Part shown: positions 33,191 through 41,571 of the stretch, piece after piece
How positions within the stretch are numbered: position 1 is the stretch's first letter
Layout: every line of letters starts with the position of its first letter
Origin: Nocardiopsis ganjiahuensis DSM 45031
GTDB lineage: Bacteria; Actinomycetota; Actinomycetes; Streptosporangiales; Streptosporangiaceae
Length of the DNA stretch: 64,000 bases
Direction: 5' to 3'
Assembly (NCBI RefSeq): GCF_000341085.1
Contig: NZ_ANBA01000013.1
Location: forward strand, 1 to 64,000
Translations under genes and position numbers: made by a program
Notes under the pieces: generated by a model
What the model was told of the DNA's origin: nothing
Seen by the model: the letters and a program-made list of their open reading frames with translations, nothing else
Databases searched by the model: none

Positions 33191-34099
33191 ATGCCGGAGA
33201 TCGATCTCAGCGACCTCACCCGGGGCGGTGACGGTTCACCGAACCTGCGCGCCTACCTGGCCCTGCCCGAGGGCGAAGGACCCTGGCCCGGGGTGGTGGT
33301 GGCCCACGAGGCCTTCGGGGTCGACGAGCAGATGCGCCTGCACGCCGACAGGATGGCGCGGGCCGGGTATCTCACGGTCGTCCCCGACCTCTACAGCGAC
33401 GGCGGGATGCTGCGCTGTGTCCGAGGGGTCATGCGCGCCCTCGGCGCCGGACACGGACGGGCCTTCACCGACCTGCTCGCCGGACGCGAGTGGCTGCGCG
33501 CCCGGGGCGACTGCACGGGGAAGGTCGGGGTCATCGGATTCTGCCTCGGCGGCGGCTTCGCCATCGCCGCGGCCCCCGACTTCGACGCCTCCGCGCCCAA
33601 CTACGGTTTCCTGCCCCGGGACCTCCAGGCGGTCGCGGCCCGTTCCTGCCCCGTGGTCGCCAGCTACGGAGCCAAGGACCGGCAGCTGAGAGGGGCCGCC
33701 AACGAGCTGCGGGGCGCCCTCTACGAAGCGCAGGTGCCCAACGACGTCAAGGAGTACCCGCACGCCGGGCACTCCTTCCTCAACGAGGCCCCCAACGGAC
33801 CGAAACCGCTGCGCGTGGTGATGCGCGCCATGGGAACCGGCCCGCACCCGGAGTCCGCCGCCGACGCCTGGCAGCGGATCGAGGCCTTCTTCGCCGAGCA
33901 CCTGGGCGAGGACGGAGGACCCGGAGGCCGTGCGGCCGCCGGCGGCGACCGGGCCGGTGGCAAGGGGCCGGTCGGTGAGATCCGCACCGCCGGTGACAGG
34001 GGGCCCGGCATGCAGGGATCCGGGACGCAGGGACCCGGCACGCAGGGATCCGGGACGCAGGGTGCCGGTGCGAAGGACGAGGGTCTCCCCGACCTCTGA
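33191..34099 (+). CDS. Dienelactone hydrolase family protein
   Basis: 302 residues. The alpha/beta-hydrolase core (~1-240) has the DLH triad: nucleophile Cys118 in GFCLGG, Asp163 in GAKDRQ and His194 in HAGHSF. Such enzymes hydrolyse dienelactone in chloroaromatic breakdown or related esters; the local substrate is unknown. The last ~60 residues are a Gly/Gln/Ser-rich low-complexity tail encoded by 15-bp repeats and absent from typical DLHs. ATG 33191 follows GGAGAGAG. Confidence 0.85.
   Translation: MPEIDLSDLTRGGDGSPNLRAYLALPEGEGPWPGVVVAHEAFGVDEQMRLHADRMARAGYLTVVPDLYSDGGMLRCVRGVMRALGAGHGRAFTDLLAGREWLRARGDCTGKVGVIGFCLGGGFAIAAAPDFDASAPNYGFLPRDLQAVAARSCPVVASYGAKDRQLRGAANELRGALYEAQVPNDVKEYPHAGHSFLNEAPNGPKPLRVVMRAMGTGPHPESAADAWQRIEAFFAEHLGEDGGPGGRAAAGGDRAGGKGPVGEIRTAGDRGPGMQGSGTQGPGTQGSGTQGAGAKDEGLPDL
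34005..34064. repeat. 15-bp tandem repeat in the DLH tail
   Basis: Four consecutive 15-bp units, alternating CCGGCAxGCAGGGAT and CCGGGACGCAGGGxx forms, encode repeated (Gly-Ser/Pro-Gly-Thr-Gln) peptides. The unit length preserves frame, so expansion or contraction is tolerated. Confidence 0.7.
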
Positions 34100-34262
34100 T
34101 CCTCCCGGTGCCGCGGGAGCGGCCCCCCGTGCCGGAAGCCGGACGCTGACCCGCAACCGGCCGGTGCGGATCCGTGGCCGTCCGCCGGGGTACCGCCCGC
34201 CTCGGAGCTGTTCGCGGGCCGCCGGGAGCCGCACGGGCCGCGCTCTCCGGGGTGGTGGACGA

Positions 34263-34994
34263 CTACTCGCGTCGCCCGTCCCCGTCCCTGACCTCGTCCC
34301 CGCCTCCGTCCCCGTGCGCCGGCAGGCGCATCAGCAGGCGGCCGTGGCGGAAGGGCCGTTCCCCCTCGACGGGCTCGCGCAGCGTCCGGCCGAGCTCCAC
34401 GAACCCGGCCTCTCCGGCCAGCTCCGCCAGCCGGTCGATCGGCCACCGGTAGGCCGTCACCACCTTGTGGTCGAACTCCGTGACCGGGTCGCCCGACGAC
34501 TCGAAGAAGGCGAGCAGCAGGTGGCCGCCGGGCGCGAGGACCCGGCGGAACTCGGCGAGGTACGCGGGCAGGTCCTCCGGCGGGGCGTGGATGACCGAGT
34601 ACCAGGCCACGACCGCGTTCACCTCGTCCTCGGCCAGGTCCAGGGCGTCCATGGAGCCGACCTCGAACCGCAGGTCCGGGTAGGTCTCGCGGGCGATGCC
34701 GACCATCACCGGCGACAGGTCGACGCCGAAGGCGTCCAGCCCCAGGTCCCTCAGGTGCGCGGTGATCCGGCCGGGCCCGCAGCCCAGCTCGACGACCGGA
34801 CCGGCGTCGGCGCCCCGCACGTACTCGGCGAACGCGGCGAGCAGCGCGCGGTCCAGCGGATGGGCGTCCAGTTCGTTCCTGGCGAGCTCGGTGTAGAGGG
34901 CCGCCACGGAGTCGTAGGCGTCCGCCGTCGCGCTGAGGCGCGAAGCGACCGGAGAGGGCGGGGAGGGCGGGGATGTCGGGAAGGGTTCGTTCAC
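34263..34994 (-). CDS. Class I SAM-dependent methyltransferase
   Basis: 243 residues, cytoplasmic. SAM-binding motif I is VVELGCGPGRITAHL, followed by FGVDLSPVMVGIAR and MDALDLAEDEVNAVVAWYSVIH, typical of the Methyltransf_11/25 group. The substrate is not predictable. The start is GTG 34994 (V-N-E-P-F-P); the upstream frame is not coding-like. The last ~15 residues are acidic and disordered. It converges on the DLH gene with no clear terminator between them. Confidence 0.83.
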   Translation of the reverse strand: MNEPFPTSPPSPPSPVASRLSATADAYDSVAALYTELARNELDAHPLDRALLAAFAEYVRGADAGPVVELGCGPGRITAHLRDLGLDAFGVDLSPVMVGIARETYPDLRFEVGSMDALDLAEDEVNAVVAWYSVIHAPPEDLPAYLAEFRRVLAPGGHLLLAFFESSGDPVTEFDHKVVTAYRWPIDRLAELAGEAGFVELGRTLREPVEGERPFRHGRLLMRLPAHGDGGGDEVRDGDGRRE

Positions 34995-35129
34995 GGGCCG
35001 GGACAGTAGGCCCCTCGGCGCGCGCCCGCAAGCGGCCCTCCGACACGGACACGCGAGCCCGCCGACCCGGACCGGGAAATCCCCTGACCGGACCGGAACC
35101 CCCGGTCCGGTCCCGGCATCTCCTCCCGT

Positions 35130-35639
35130 ATGAACCCCACGCCCGCACCACCGAAGCCCATGGGCTGTGTCAGCCAGGTCTTCGTCTGGACGATGATCAC
35201 CCTCCTGTCGGTGTTCACCATCGCCGTCGGCCTGTTCTTCGTCACCGACGGCCTCTCCGGTCGCGACACCCTGGCCACCGGTCCGGCGGGCACGTTCACC
35301 GCCGAGGACAAGACGTGCGGTAGGGGCGGCTGTGCCCTGAAGGGGGTGTTCACCAGTGATGACGGAACGATCATCCGCCATGGCGTGGACCTGAGGGACG
35401 CGGTGCGCGTCCGTTCCGGCGCCCCCCTTCCGCCCCCGATCGAGGCGGTGCGTCTGGACACCGGAGCTGACAGGCCGACCGCGTACACGGCTGATTACTC
35501 GTGGCAGTGGGCGGTGGTGAAGGGGGTCGGGTTCGCCGTCCTGGGGCCGGTGTCCTCGATCGCTCTGGCCGTGGGTACGAGGCGCCACCAGGCCAGAGCG
35601 TTCGCTGCCCACGGTCACGGCCACGGTCACGGCCACTGA
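35130..35639 (+). CDS. Two-helix membrane protein with His-Gly tail
   Basis: 169 residues: short Pro-rich N-terminus, a transmembrane helix (~15-40), an extracytoplasmic domain with two close cysteines (CGRGGC) and a second helix (~128-150). The tail ends in alternating His-Gly residues. A DUF3592-like fold is possible but I cannot confirm it. The His-Gly tail could bind metal, or may simply reflect the DNA repeat that encodes it. No partner genes are evident. Confidence 0.65.
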   Translation: MNPTPAPPKPMGCVSQVFVWTMITLLSVFTIAVGLFFVTDGLSGRDTLATGPAGTFTAEDKTCGRGGCALKGVFTSDDGTIIRHGVDLRDAVRVRSGAPLPPPIEAVRLDTGADRPTAYTADYSWQWAVVKGVGFAVLGPVSSIALAVGTRRHQARAFAAHGHGHGHGH

Positions 35640-35670
35640 GCCGGGCCCACGGTCACGGCCACTGAGCCGG
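35621..35670. repeat. Tandem duplication across a gene's 3' end
   Basis: The 24-bp unit at 35621-35644 (beginning CCACGGTCACGG and including the stop codon) recurs at 35647-35670, just after the stop. Shorter CCACGGTCACGG units extend further left into the gene. It is a slippage-type duplication that copied the stop codon. Confidence 0.75.
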
Positions 35671-35797
35671 ACAGACGGACCGCGGGACCACCACGGCGTC
35701 CGCTCGGACCCGTCCCGAAGGGCCGGCCAGGCCGGACCGGCCGCTGAGGAGCTGCGCGACCCTCTCCGGACAGACCGGACAATGCGGGTTAATTCTC

Positions 35798-35827
35798 TTG
35801 TGTCCGGGCGGACCCGGGCTGTAGAAA
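35798..35827 (+). promoter_or_regulatory. Candidate leaderless promoter of the GNAT gene
   Basis: TTGTGT (35798-35803) and TAGAAA (35822-35827) are separated by 18 bases; the ATG lies seven bases after the -10 box, so transcription would start at or next to the start codon. Confidence 0.5.
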
Positions 35828-35833
35828 GCTTGA

Positions 35834-36376
35834 ATGCTCAGAGGCAGCAAGGTCGGGCTCAGGGCCCGACACGAGGAAGACGTCCCGGTCCTTCAGGCCG
35901 ATCTCTACGACGACCCGGTGGTCCACTCACGGGCCCAGGGCAGTCCCTGGCGGCCGATGACGCCCGGTTCGCAGAGTTCCCCGGTCCAGGTGGACGACAC
36001 CGCACAGGGGCACGTCGCGTTCTCCGTGGTGGACCTGGAAAGTGACGCACTGGTCGGAACGGCGACCTTCTGGGGGATCGACAACCACAGCCGGTCCGCG
36101 CACATCGGCCTGGGGATGCTGTCCACCGCCCGTGGCAAGGGCTACGGAACCGACACCGTCGCGGTGCTGTGCCACTACGGCTTCGTCCTGCGCGGCCTCC
36201 ACCGGATCCAGATCGAGACGCTCGCGGACAACACGGCGATGCTGCTCGCCGCCGAACGCAACGGGTTCGTGCGCGAGGGCGTCATGCGCTCCTCGGCCTG
36301 GGTCCTGGGCGAGTTCCTGGACGAGGTCGTACTCGGTCTCCTCGCCGACGAGTGGAAGCCGTCCCCGGAAGGGTGA
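35834..36376 (+). CDS. GNAT N-acetyltransferase (RimJ/RimL-like)
   Basis: 180 residues. Acetyl-CoA-binding motif A is TARGKGYGTDTVAVLCHYGF, followed by LHRIQIETLADNTAMLLAAERNGFVREGVMRSSAWVLGEF, the RimJ/RimL signature. It should acetylate a protein N-terminus or a small amine. There is no ribosome site, consistent with the leaderless promoter upstream. It is convergent with the kinase pair. Confidence 0.88.
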   Translation: MLRGSKVGLRARHEEDVPVLQADLYDDPVVHSRAQGSPWRPMTPGSQSSPVQVDDTAQGHVAFSVVDLESDALVGTATFWGIDNHSRSAHIGLGMLSTARGKGYGTDTVAVLCHYGFVLRGLHRIQIETLADNTAMLLAAERNGFVREGVMRSSAWVLGEFLDEVVLGLLADEWKPSPEG

Positions 36377-36459
36377 GGCCCCGCCGCGTTCGAGCGGTTC
36401 CCTGAAGACGCGGCCGGCCTCCGGCGCGACCCGCGGGGACGACCGGAAACAGGCCCTGT

Positions 36460-38178
36460 TCAGGGGCAGGTCCCGTACTCCACGGAGGCGGTCCCGGCCG
36501 GTGCGTCGTAGCACTGGCTGACCGGCGGGATCCCGGAGACCCCCGGGGCGAAGTCGGGGTCGCCGAAGGTGAGCGGGCCGTGCCCGGGCGCGTTCGGGAA
36601 GGTGAGCACCAGTTCGTCACCGATGGCGACCGGACCGGGTTCCTCCTCCGGACGGATCGGACCCTCGGAGGTGGGGACCGTGAACAGCTCGGCGACCGGG
36701 GTGTCGTGGCCTTCGACCAGGTTCTCGACGAGCACGGTGAAGCGCACCCCCTCGGGAACCTCCGCCACGGAGCTCACGGACAGGTGGAAGAGCGTCTGGT
36801 GGGAGTCGGGCGTGGCCTGGAAGGTGGGCATGCCGTTCGACGAGGTGATCACCTCGGCCAGCCATTCGGCGTTGGTGTCGAAAGGGGTCGGCTCCGGCAT
36901 CACCCAGTCCTCGCCGGACTCCGCGGCGCCTCCTTCGCCGGTTCCACCTCCTTCCTCCGCGCCCTCCCCGGTGCTCTCCGCCGCGGTCCCCTCTCCGGAT
37001 CCTTCTCCGGTTCCCTCGCCGGTCCCGTCGGCCGGGTCGCTGCCGGGGGAGAGAGCCCGGGCTGCCAGGACCCCTCCGCCCACCGCGCCCAGCAGCAGGA
37101 CGGCGGCGCCCACGATCACGAGGGCCTTGGGCGTCCGGTTCGGCGGGACAGGCGGACGCGGGGCCCGGACCCCGCGCCACTCCCGGTCCAGCAGGGCACC
37201 CACCGCGCTCGGCAACACGGCCTCGTCCAGAGGAACGGCCTGTTCCCGCCCGAGGGTGACCAGGGCGTGGGCGGCCCGGGCCGCCGTGGGGCGTCGCCGG
37301 GGGTCGGGATCGAGCGCGGCGGCCACCAGGGGCAGCAGCGGTTCGGGCACACCGGTCAGGTCCGGCGGTCGGCTGAGCACCCGGTGGGCGAGCGAGTCCG
37401 TGGAACCCGAGCCGAAGGGCGCGCGGCCGGTGGCGGCGTAGGCCACCAGGGCGCCCCAGGCGAACAGGTCGGCTGACGGTGCCGCCGAGGCCCCGCGCAG
37501 CACTTCGGGGGCGATCCAGCCGGGGGTGCCGACGAGGCCGCCGGTGCGGGTCAGCGCGGTCTCGTCGACGGCCCGGGCGATGCCGAAGTCCAGGACCTTG
37601 GGGCCGTCGGGGGCGAGCACGACGTTGCCGGGTTTGAGGTCGCGGTGCACGATTCCGGCCGTGTGCACGGCGTGCAGTGCCTCGGCGACTCCGGCGGCCA
37701 GCCCGAGGAGGAGGTTCGGGGACAGGGGACCGTGCTGCTTGACGTGCGCGGACAGGGTCAGGCCGGGCACGAACTCGGTCGCCAGCCACGGACCGTCGGC
37801 GTCCTGGCCGGAACCGAGGAACTCGGGGACCGACCGGCTGCGGACCCGGCCGAGGAGGCGGATCTCGCGGGTGAACCGGGCGTGGAAGTCCGGGTCCTCG
37901 GTGAGCTCCTCGCGGATGACCTTGATCGCCGTGTAGCCGTCGCGGGCGCGCCTGCCGGGGCGCAGCCCCGCGTACACCGTGCCCATGCCGCCCGTGCCGA
38001 CCCTGCCGACGACGCGGAACCCGCCGAGCGTCTCGGGATCGTCCGGACGCAGGGGGGAGAAACCGGTGCCGGTTCCCGGGGCCGATCCTGGGCGTGAGCC
38101 CGAGCCGGACGGTGCCGACCCCGGGCCGGCGGTCCCCGGGCCACCGGGGCGGGGAAGGTCGTCGCGGTGCTCACTCAC
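36460..38178 (-). CDS. Receptor Ser/Thr protein kinase (second of tandem pair)
   Basis: 572 residues. A Gly/Ser/Pro-rich lead is followed by the kinase domain (~52-310): P-loop GTGGMG, Lys86 in AIKVI, catalytic Asp180 in HRDLKPGN and metal-binding Asp197 in DFG, all intact. One transmembrane helix (~351-374) leads through a Gly/Glu/Ser-rich spacer to a ~140-residue extracellular domain without PASTA repeats. GTG 38178 lies inside the stop region of the upstream kinase (8-base overlap) after GGAGGAG. The ectodomain differs from that of its neighbour, so the two probably sense different cues. Confidence 0.9.
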   Translation of the reverse strand: MSEHRDDLPRPGGPGTAGPGSAPSGSGSRPGSAPGTGTGFSPLRPDDPETLGGFRVVGRVGTGGMGTVYAGLRPGRRARDGYTAIKVIREELTEDPDFHARFTREIRLLGRVRSRSVPEFLGSGQDADGPWLATEFVPGLTLSAHVKQHGPLSPNLLLGLAAGVAEALHAVHTAGIVHRDLKPGNVVLAPDGPKVLDFGIARAVDETALTRTGGLVGTPGWIAPEVLRGASAAPSADLFAWGALVAYAATGRAPFGSGSTDSLAHRVLSRPPDLTGVPEPLLPLVAAALDPDPRRRPTAARAAHALVTLGREQAVPLDEAVLPSAVGALLDREWRGVRAPRPPVPPNRTPKALVIVGAAVLLLGAVGGGVLAARALSPGSDPADGTGEGTGEGSGEGTAAESTGEGAEEGGGTGEGGAAESGEDWVMPEPTPFDTNAEWLAEVITSSNGMPTFQATPDSHQTLFHLSVSSVAEVPEGVRFTVLVENLVEGHDTPVAELFTVPTSEGPIRPEEEPGPVAIGDELVLTFPNAPGHGPLTFGDPDFAPGVSGIPPVSQCYDAPAGTASVEYGTCP

Positions 38179-39925
38179 TCGGGGGCTCCTCCGGACAGGG
38201 CACGAACTCCTCGTCGGTCATGTCGACCGGCGGGTACGGGTGCCAGTTCATGTAACAGGCGTAGACACCGCGGACGGCGGCGTCGTCCCCGCCGCGGGCC
38301 GTGGGTGCGGGCAGGTAGGCGAGCAGCCCGCTCTCGGGCGCGTCCGGGAAGTGCGCCTCGAACTCGGCGCCGGGTGATTCCGGAGTCACCGTGGCCAGGA
38401 CCTCGTCCGGGTCGGCGGTGTGGGCGGGCCGGCCGTCGGCGGTGGGGTCGTCGGGGAGCGGGTCCAGCCCCTCACCGACCTCCAGGAGGGTGAAGTCGCC
38501 CGAGCGCAGCGTGAACTCGCCGCTGTCCGCCACGTACTCGACCTCGCCGGACACCGTGGTCCCGCTCCGGGCCGCGGTGTCGGAACGGACGGTCGTCACG
38601 CGGACGGTCGCCACGGCGTACTCGGAGCGCCCGACCCCCTCCGGCAGGGCGGGGCCGACCCCGTCGAACCCCGGAGTGATCCCGAGCTCTCCGGAGTCGT
38701 CCGCGTGCACGGTGAACAGGCCGTTCCCGGAGACCTCGACCGCGAGTGCGCCGCCGGTGCCCGTGTTCGCTCCCTCTCCCGACCCCTCGCCGCCACCCCC
38801 GGTGCCCTCCGTACCCCCGTCTCCTTGGGCGCCCCCGGCGTCCGGGCCGTCGCCCGCGCCGAACCGGTCGCCCACGAACCAGCCGCCCCCGGCCACCAGC
38901 AGTACGGCTGCGGCCGCCGTCGCGACCGACGTCCAGGGCCGCTTCCGTGGTCGTCGTCCGGCCGGTGGAAGCGGGGTGACGGTTCGGGGCGAGGTGATCG
39001 CGGTGGGCGGCGGCGCCTCCCAGCCGTCCCGGAGCACCCGGGTGACCAGGGCGGTCGCCTCCTCCGCCGCGCAGGCGCCACCGATCAGGGTGAGTTCCGA
39101 GCCGAGCAGCTCGGAGAGCACCTGCTCCACGGTCGGCCGCCGTGCGGGATCGCCGCCGGTGGCGGCGGCGACCAGCGGCATCAGGTCCTCGGGCACCCCG
39201 TCCAGGTCGGGCCGACCGTCCAGTACCCGCACCGCCACGGTCTCGGCGGAACCGGTCCCGAACGGGCTCCTCCCGGTGGCGGCGAAGGCGACCAGCGCGC
39301 CCCAGGCGAAGAGGTCGGCTTCCGGGCCGGGCGGCCCGCCGCGCAGGAGTTCGGGGGCCACCCAGCCGGGGGTGCCGAACAGCCCGCCGGTACGGGTGAT
39401 GGCGGTTTCGGCGAGGGCCCGGGCGATGCCGAAGTCCAGGACCTTGGGGCCGTCCGCGGCGAGCACCACGTTGCCGGGTTTGAGGTCGCGGTGCACGATC
39501 CCGGCCGCGTGGATCGCCCGCAGCGCCTCGGCCGCCCCGACGGCGAAGGCGCGCAGGCCGGTCCCGGTCAGCGGGCCGTGTTCGCGCACGTGCTGGCGCA
39601 GGGTGGGCCCGGCGACGTACTCGGTGGCCAGCCAGGGTCGGCCGGTGTCGGTGTCGCTCGCCAGGAAGCGGGGCACGCAGGGGCTGGAGACCCGGCGGAC
39701 GAGGTCGGCCTCGCGGTGGAAGCGGGCCCGGAAGTCGGGGTCCGCCGCGAGGTCGCCGTGAACGAGCTTGATCGCCACGAGGTCGCCGGAGCGGTCCCGG
39801 GCGGCGTAGACGGCACCCATGCCGCCCGCGCCGAGCCGGCCCACGGTCCGGTATCCGCCGACGGATTCGGGGTCGCGGGGCCGCAGGGGCTGGAAGGCCT
39901 GGGCCGGTGGTTCAGGAGAGGTCAC
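38171..39925 (-). CDS. Receptor Ser/Thr protein kinase (first of tandem pair)
   Basis: 584 residues. The kinase domain (~22-270) is clearly paralogous to the adjacent kinase (shared HAAGIVHRDLKPGNVVL-type stretch). Lys53, Asp147 (HRD) and Asp164 (DFG) are present, so it should be active. A transmembrane helix follows at ~330-352, then a Gly-rich spacer and an extracellular beta-rich domain of ~170 residues ending near two cysteines. Start is GTG 39925. The overlap with the downstream kinase gene indicates one operon and a past duplication. Confidence 0.9.
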   Translation of the reverse strand: MTSPEPPAQAFQPLRPRDPESVGGYRTVGRLGAGGMGAVYAARDRSGDLVAIKLVHGDLAADPDFRARFHREADLVRRVSSPCVPRFLASDTDTGRPWLATEYVAGPTLRQHVREHGPLTGTGLRAFAVGAAEALRAIHAAGIVHRDLKPGNVVLAADGPKVLDFGIARALAETAITRTGGLFGTPGWVAPELLRGGPPGPEADLFAWGALVAFAATGRSPFGTGSAETVAVRVLDGRPDLDGVPEDLMPLVAAATGGDPARRPTVEQVLSELLGSELTLIGGACAAEEATALVTRVLRDGWEAPPPTAITSPRTVTPLPPAGRRPRKRPWTSVATAAAAVLLVAGGGWFVGDRFGAGDGPDAGGAQGDGGTEGTGGGGEGSGEGANTGTGGALAVEVSGNGLFTVHADDSGELGITPGFDGVGPALPEGVGRSEYAVATVRVTTVRSDTAARSGTTVSGEVEYVADSGEFTLRSGDFTLLEVGEGLDPLPDDPTADGRPAHTADPDEVLATVTPESPGAEFEAHFPDAPESGLLAYLPAPTARGGDDAAVRGVYACYMNWHPYPPVDMTDEEFVPCPEEPPSE

Positions 39926-40095
39926 GTACGCTCCCGAGGAGCTGGTGGCTGGTACACGGGGGCGGGCGCGCCCTGAGCTTAGCCACTATGACCCGGTTCG
40001 GACCGTTCCGGTTCTGATCAGGTTCCTGATCCGGAGCTTCCTGCTCCGTGTGTCCCCCGCCGGGCCGGGCCCTCTCCGGCAAGGAGAGGAGAAGA

Positions 40096-40128
40096 GGTGC
40101 CGCCCCTCCCGCTGAGGAGGGCGGCACC
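40096..40128 (-). terminator. Hairpin after the proline-rich membrane-protein gene
   Basis: GGTGCCGCC-C-CTCC and GGAGGGCGGCACC form a 13-bp stem with one bulged C and a 6-7 base loop. It lies about 30 bases beyond the minus-strand stop at 40160. Confidence 0.65.
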
Positions 40129-40159
40129 GCGGTGTGTCGGTGAACCAGCGTGCTCGGGG

Positions 40160-41317
40160 TCAGCGCGGGGGAGCGCTCGGGGCGGTCGGGTAGTGATGGG
40201 GAAGGTTCTGCGCCTGCCTGGCGGCCAGGTCCCGGTAGGCCCGGGCCCGGTACTCGCTGAGCAGCCGCCCCCTGTGGTTGCCGCGCCTGATCCCGACCGT
40301 GACCAGGAGGACCACCGACAGGAAGAACCCCAGCACGGTCGAGAGCATCATCGTCCCGAACCCGAGGAACATGGACCGGTCGTACTCGACGGCGACGGAG
40401 GTGTCCGCGACCGCGTACTCCAGCGAGGCGGGCCCCGTGCACTCCAGTTCGTACTCGCCGGGGGCTCCGAGCGCGAGGGACTCGACCAGCCGCCACTCCT
40501 CGTGGCTGTAGCCGACCACCTTCTCGGTGAGCCGGGGGTATCCGGGGCCGGACAGGTCGCAGTGGAAGAGCTCCCCCTCGTCGGGTTCGGCGGTCGAGTA
40601 CAGGCCCAGCGAGTCCACCTGGTCCTCGGTCACCTCGAATTCGAGGGTGCCGCTGCCGCGGAGCGTCTGGGAGGCGAAGTCGGGGGATGCGTCGGAGGCA
40701 CTGACAGCGATCACACCGAAGACAGTCGCGCCCACCGCGAAAGCGGTCGGCCAGGCGAGGGCGCCGACCACCAGCCACCGGCGTCTGGGACGCACGTCCT
40801 TCGAGGGGATCTCGATCGGGGGGAGGGGCGGGGCGTAGCCGGGGCCGCCCGTGAAGGCCGGACGCCCGGGGTAGGCCGGGACAGCGCCGGCCCCGTGTGC
40901 GCGCTGAGCCCGCTCCACGCGCTGCCGGGACAGCCGGCTGGTCCGCATGACGAGCACGGTCACGCAGATGACCAGCGAGACCACGAAGGTCAGCATCGGG
41001 GTCAGGATGCCGCCGACGATCAGGGCGGGGGAGGCCTCGGGGTTGTCGCTGAGCAGCAGGATGCTGATCAGCAGGTTCACCGGGAAGACCGCGCCGCCCA
41101 CCCAGTACCAGAACCGGGCGGGCCGCACGTCCGGGAGGGGCTCCTCGGAGTCCGCGCGGGCTGCGGGCGGGGGCTGCGGCGGAAGGTACTGCGGGGGCGG
41201 CGGGGGAGGAGCGCCCTGCGGTGTCTTCGGCAGTTGGAAGTCAGCCGGCGGCGAAGCGGACGGCGCAGGGGGACTCTGGGGCTCACCGGACGGTGAGCCC
41301 TCCTCGGAAGTCGGCAT
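40160..41317 (-). CDS. Proline-rich four-helix membrane protein
   Basis: 385 residues, no family recognised. The N-terminal ~65 residues are Pro/Ser/Gln-rich and cytoplasmic. Two helices follow (~70-95 and 100-125), then a Pro/Gly-rich cytoplasmic loop, a helix at ~180-203, an extracytoplasmic domain of ~110 residues with two cysteines (FHCDL and LECTG) and a last helix near 320-343. Such Pro-rich membrane proteins often neighbour receptor kinases and could be substrates; here it is read in the same direction, upstream of the kinase pair. Start is the ATG at 41317. Confidence 0.7.
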   Translation of the reverse strand: MPTSEEGSPSGEPQSPPAPSASPPADFQLPKTPQGAPPPPPPQYLPPQPPPAARADSEEPLPDVRPARFWYWVGGAVFPVNLLISILLLSDNPEASPALIVGGILTPMLTFVVSLVICVTVLVMRTSRLSRQRVERAQRAHGAGAVPAYPGRPAFTGGPGYAPPLPPIEIPSKDVRPRRRWLVVGALAWPTAFAVGATVFGVIAVSASDASPDFASQTLRGSGTLEFEVTEDQVDSLGLYSTAEPDEGELFHCDLSGPGYPRLTEKVVGYSHEEWRLVESLALGAPGEYELECTGPASLEYAVADTSVAVEYDRSMFLGFGTMMLSTVLGFFLSVVLLVTVGIRRGNHRGRLLSEYRARAYRDLAARQAQNLPHHYPTAPSAPPR

Positions 41318-41571
41318 ACGGGATCCTACGGATGCTCAGGGAAGGGTGGGTACGCAGTGTTGCAGAACCCGGGGGCGGCCGGGGGACGGGTGCCGGGGCC
41401 GTGGGCTCCGTTCCCGGAGGGCGCGTTGGGGCATATAGGGGTTGTGGCTGGGGCAACTCGTCAGTAGTTCTGGCCGGACCCCTTGTCAAGGCCCCGGTGC
41501 GCGGATTGACTCGGTGCCCCGGGGCGGGCGCTCGCCCCGGATCTCAGCCGTCGCGACGAAGGGACGCACCG

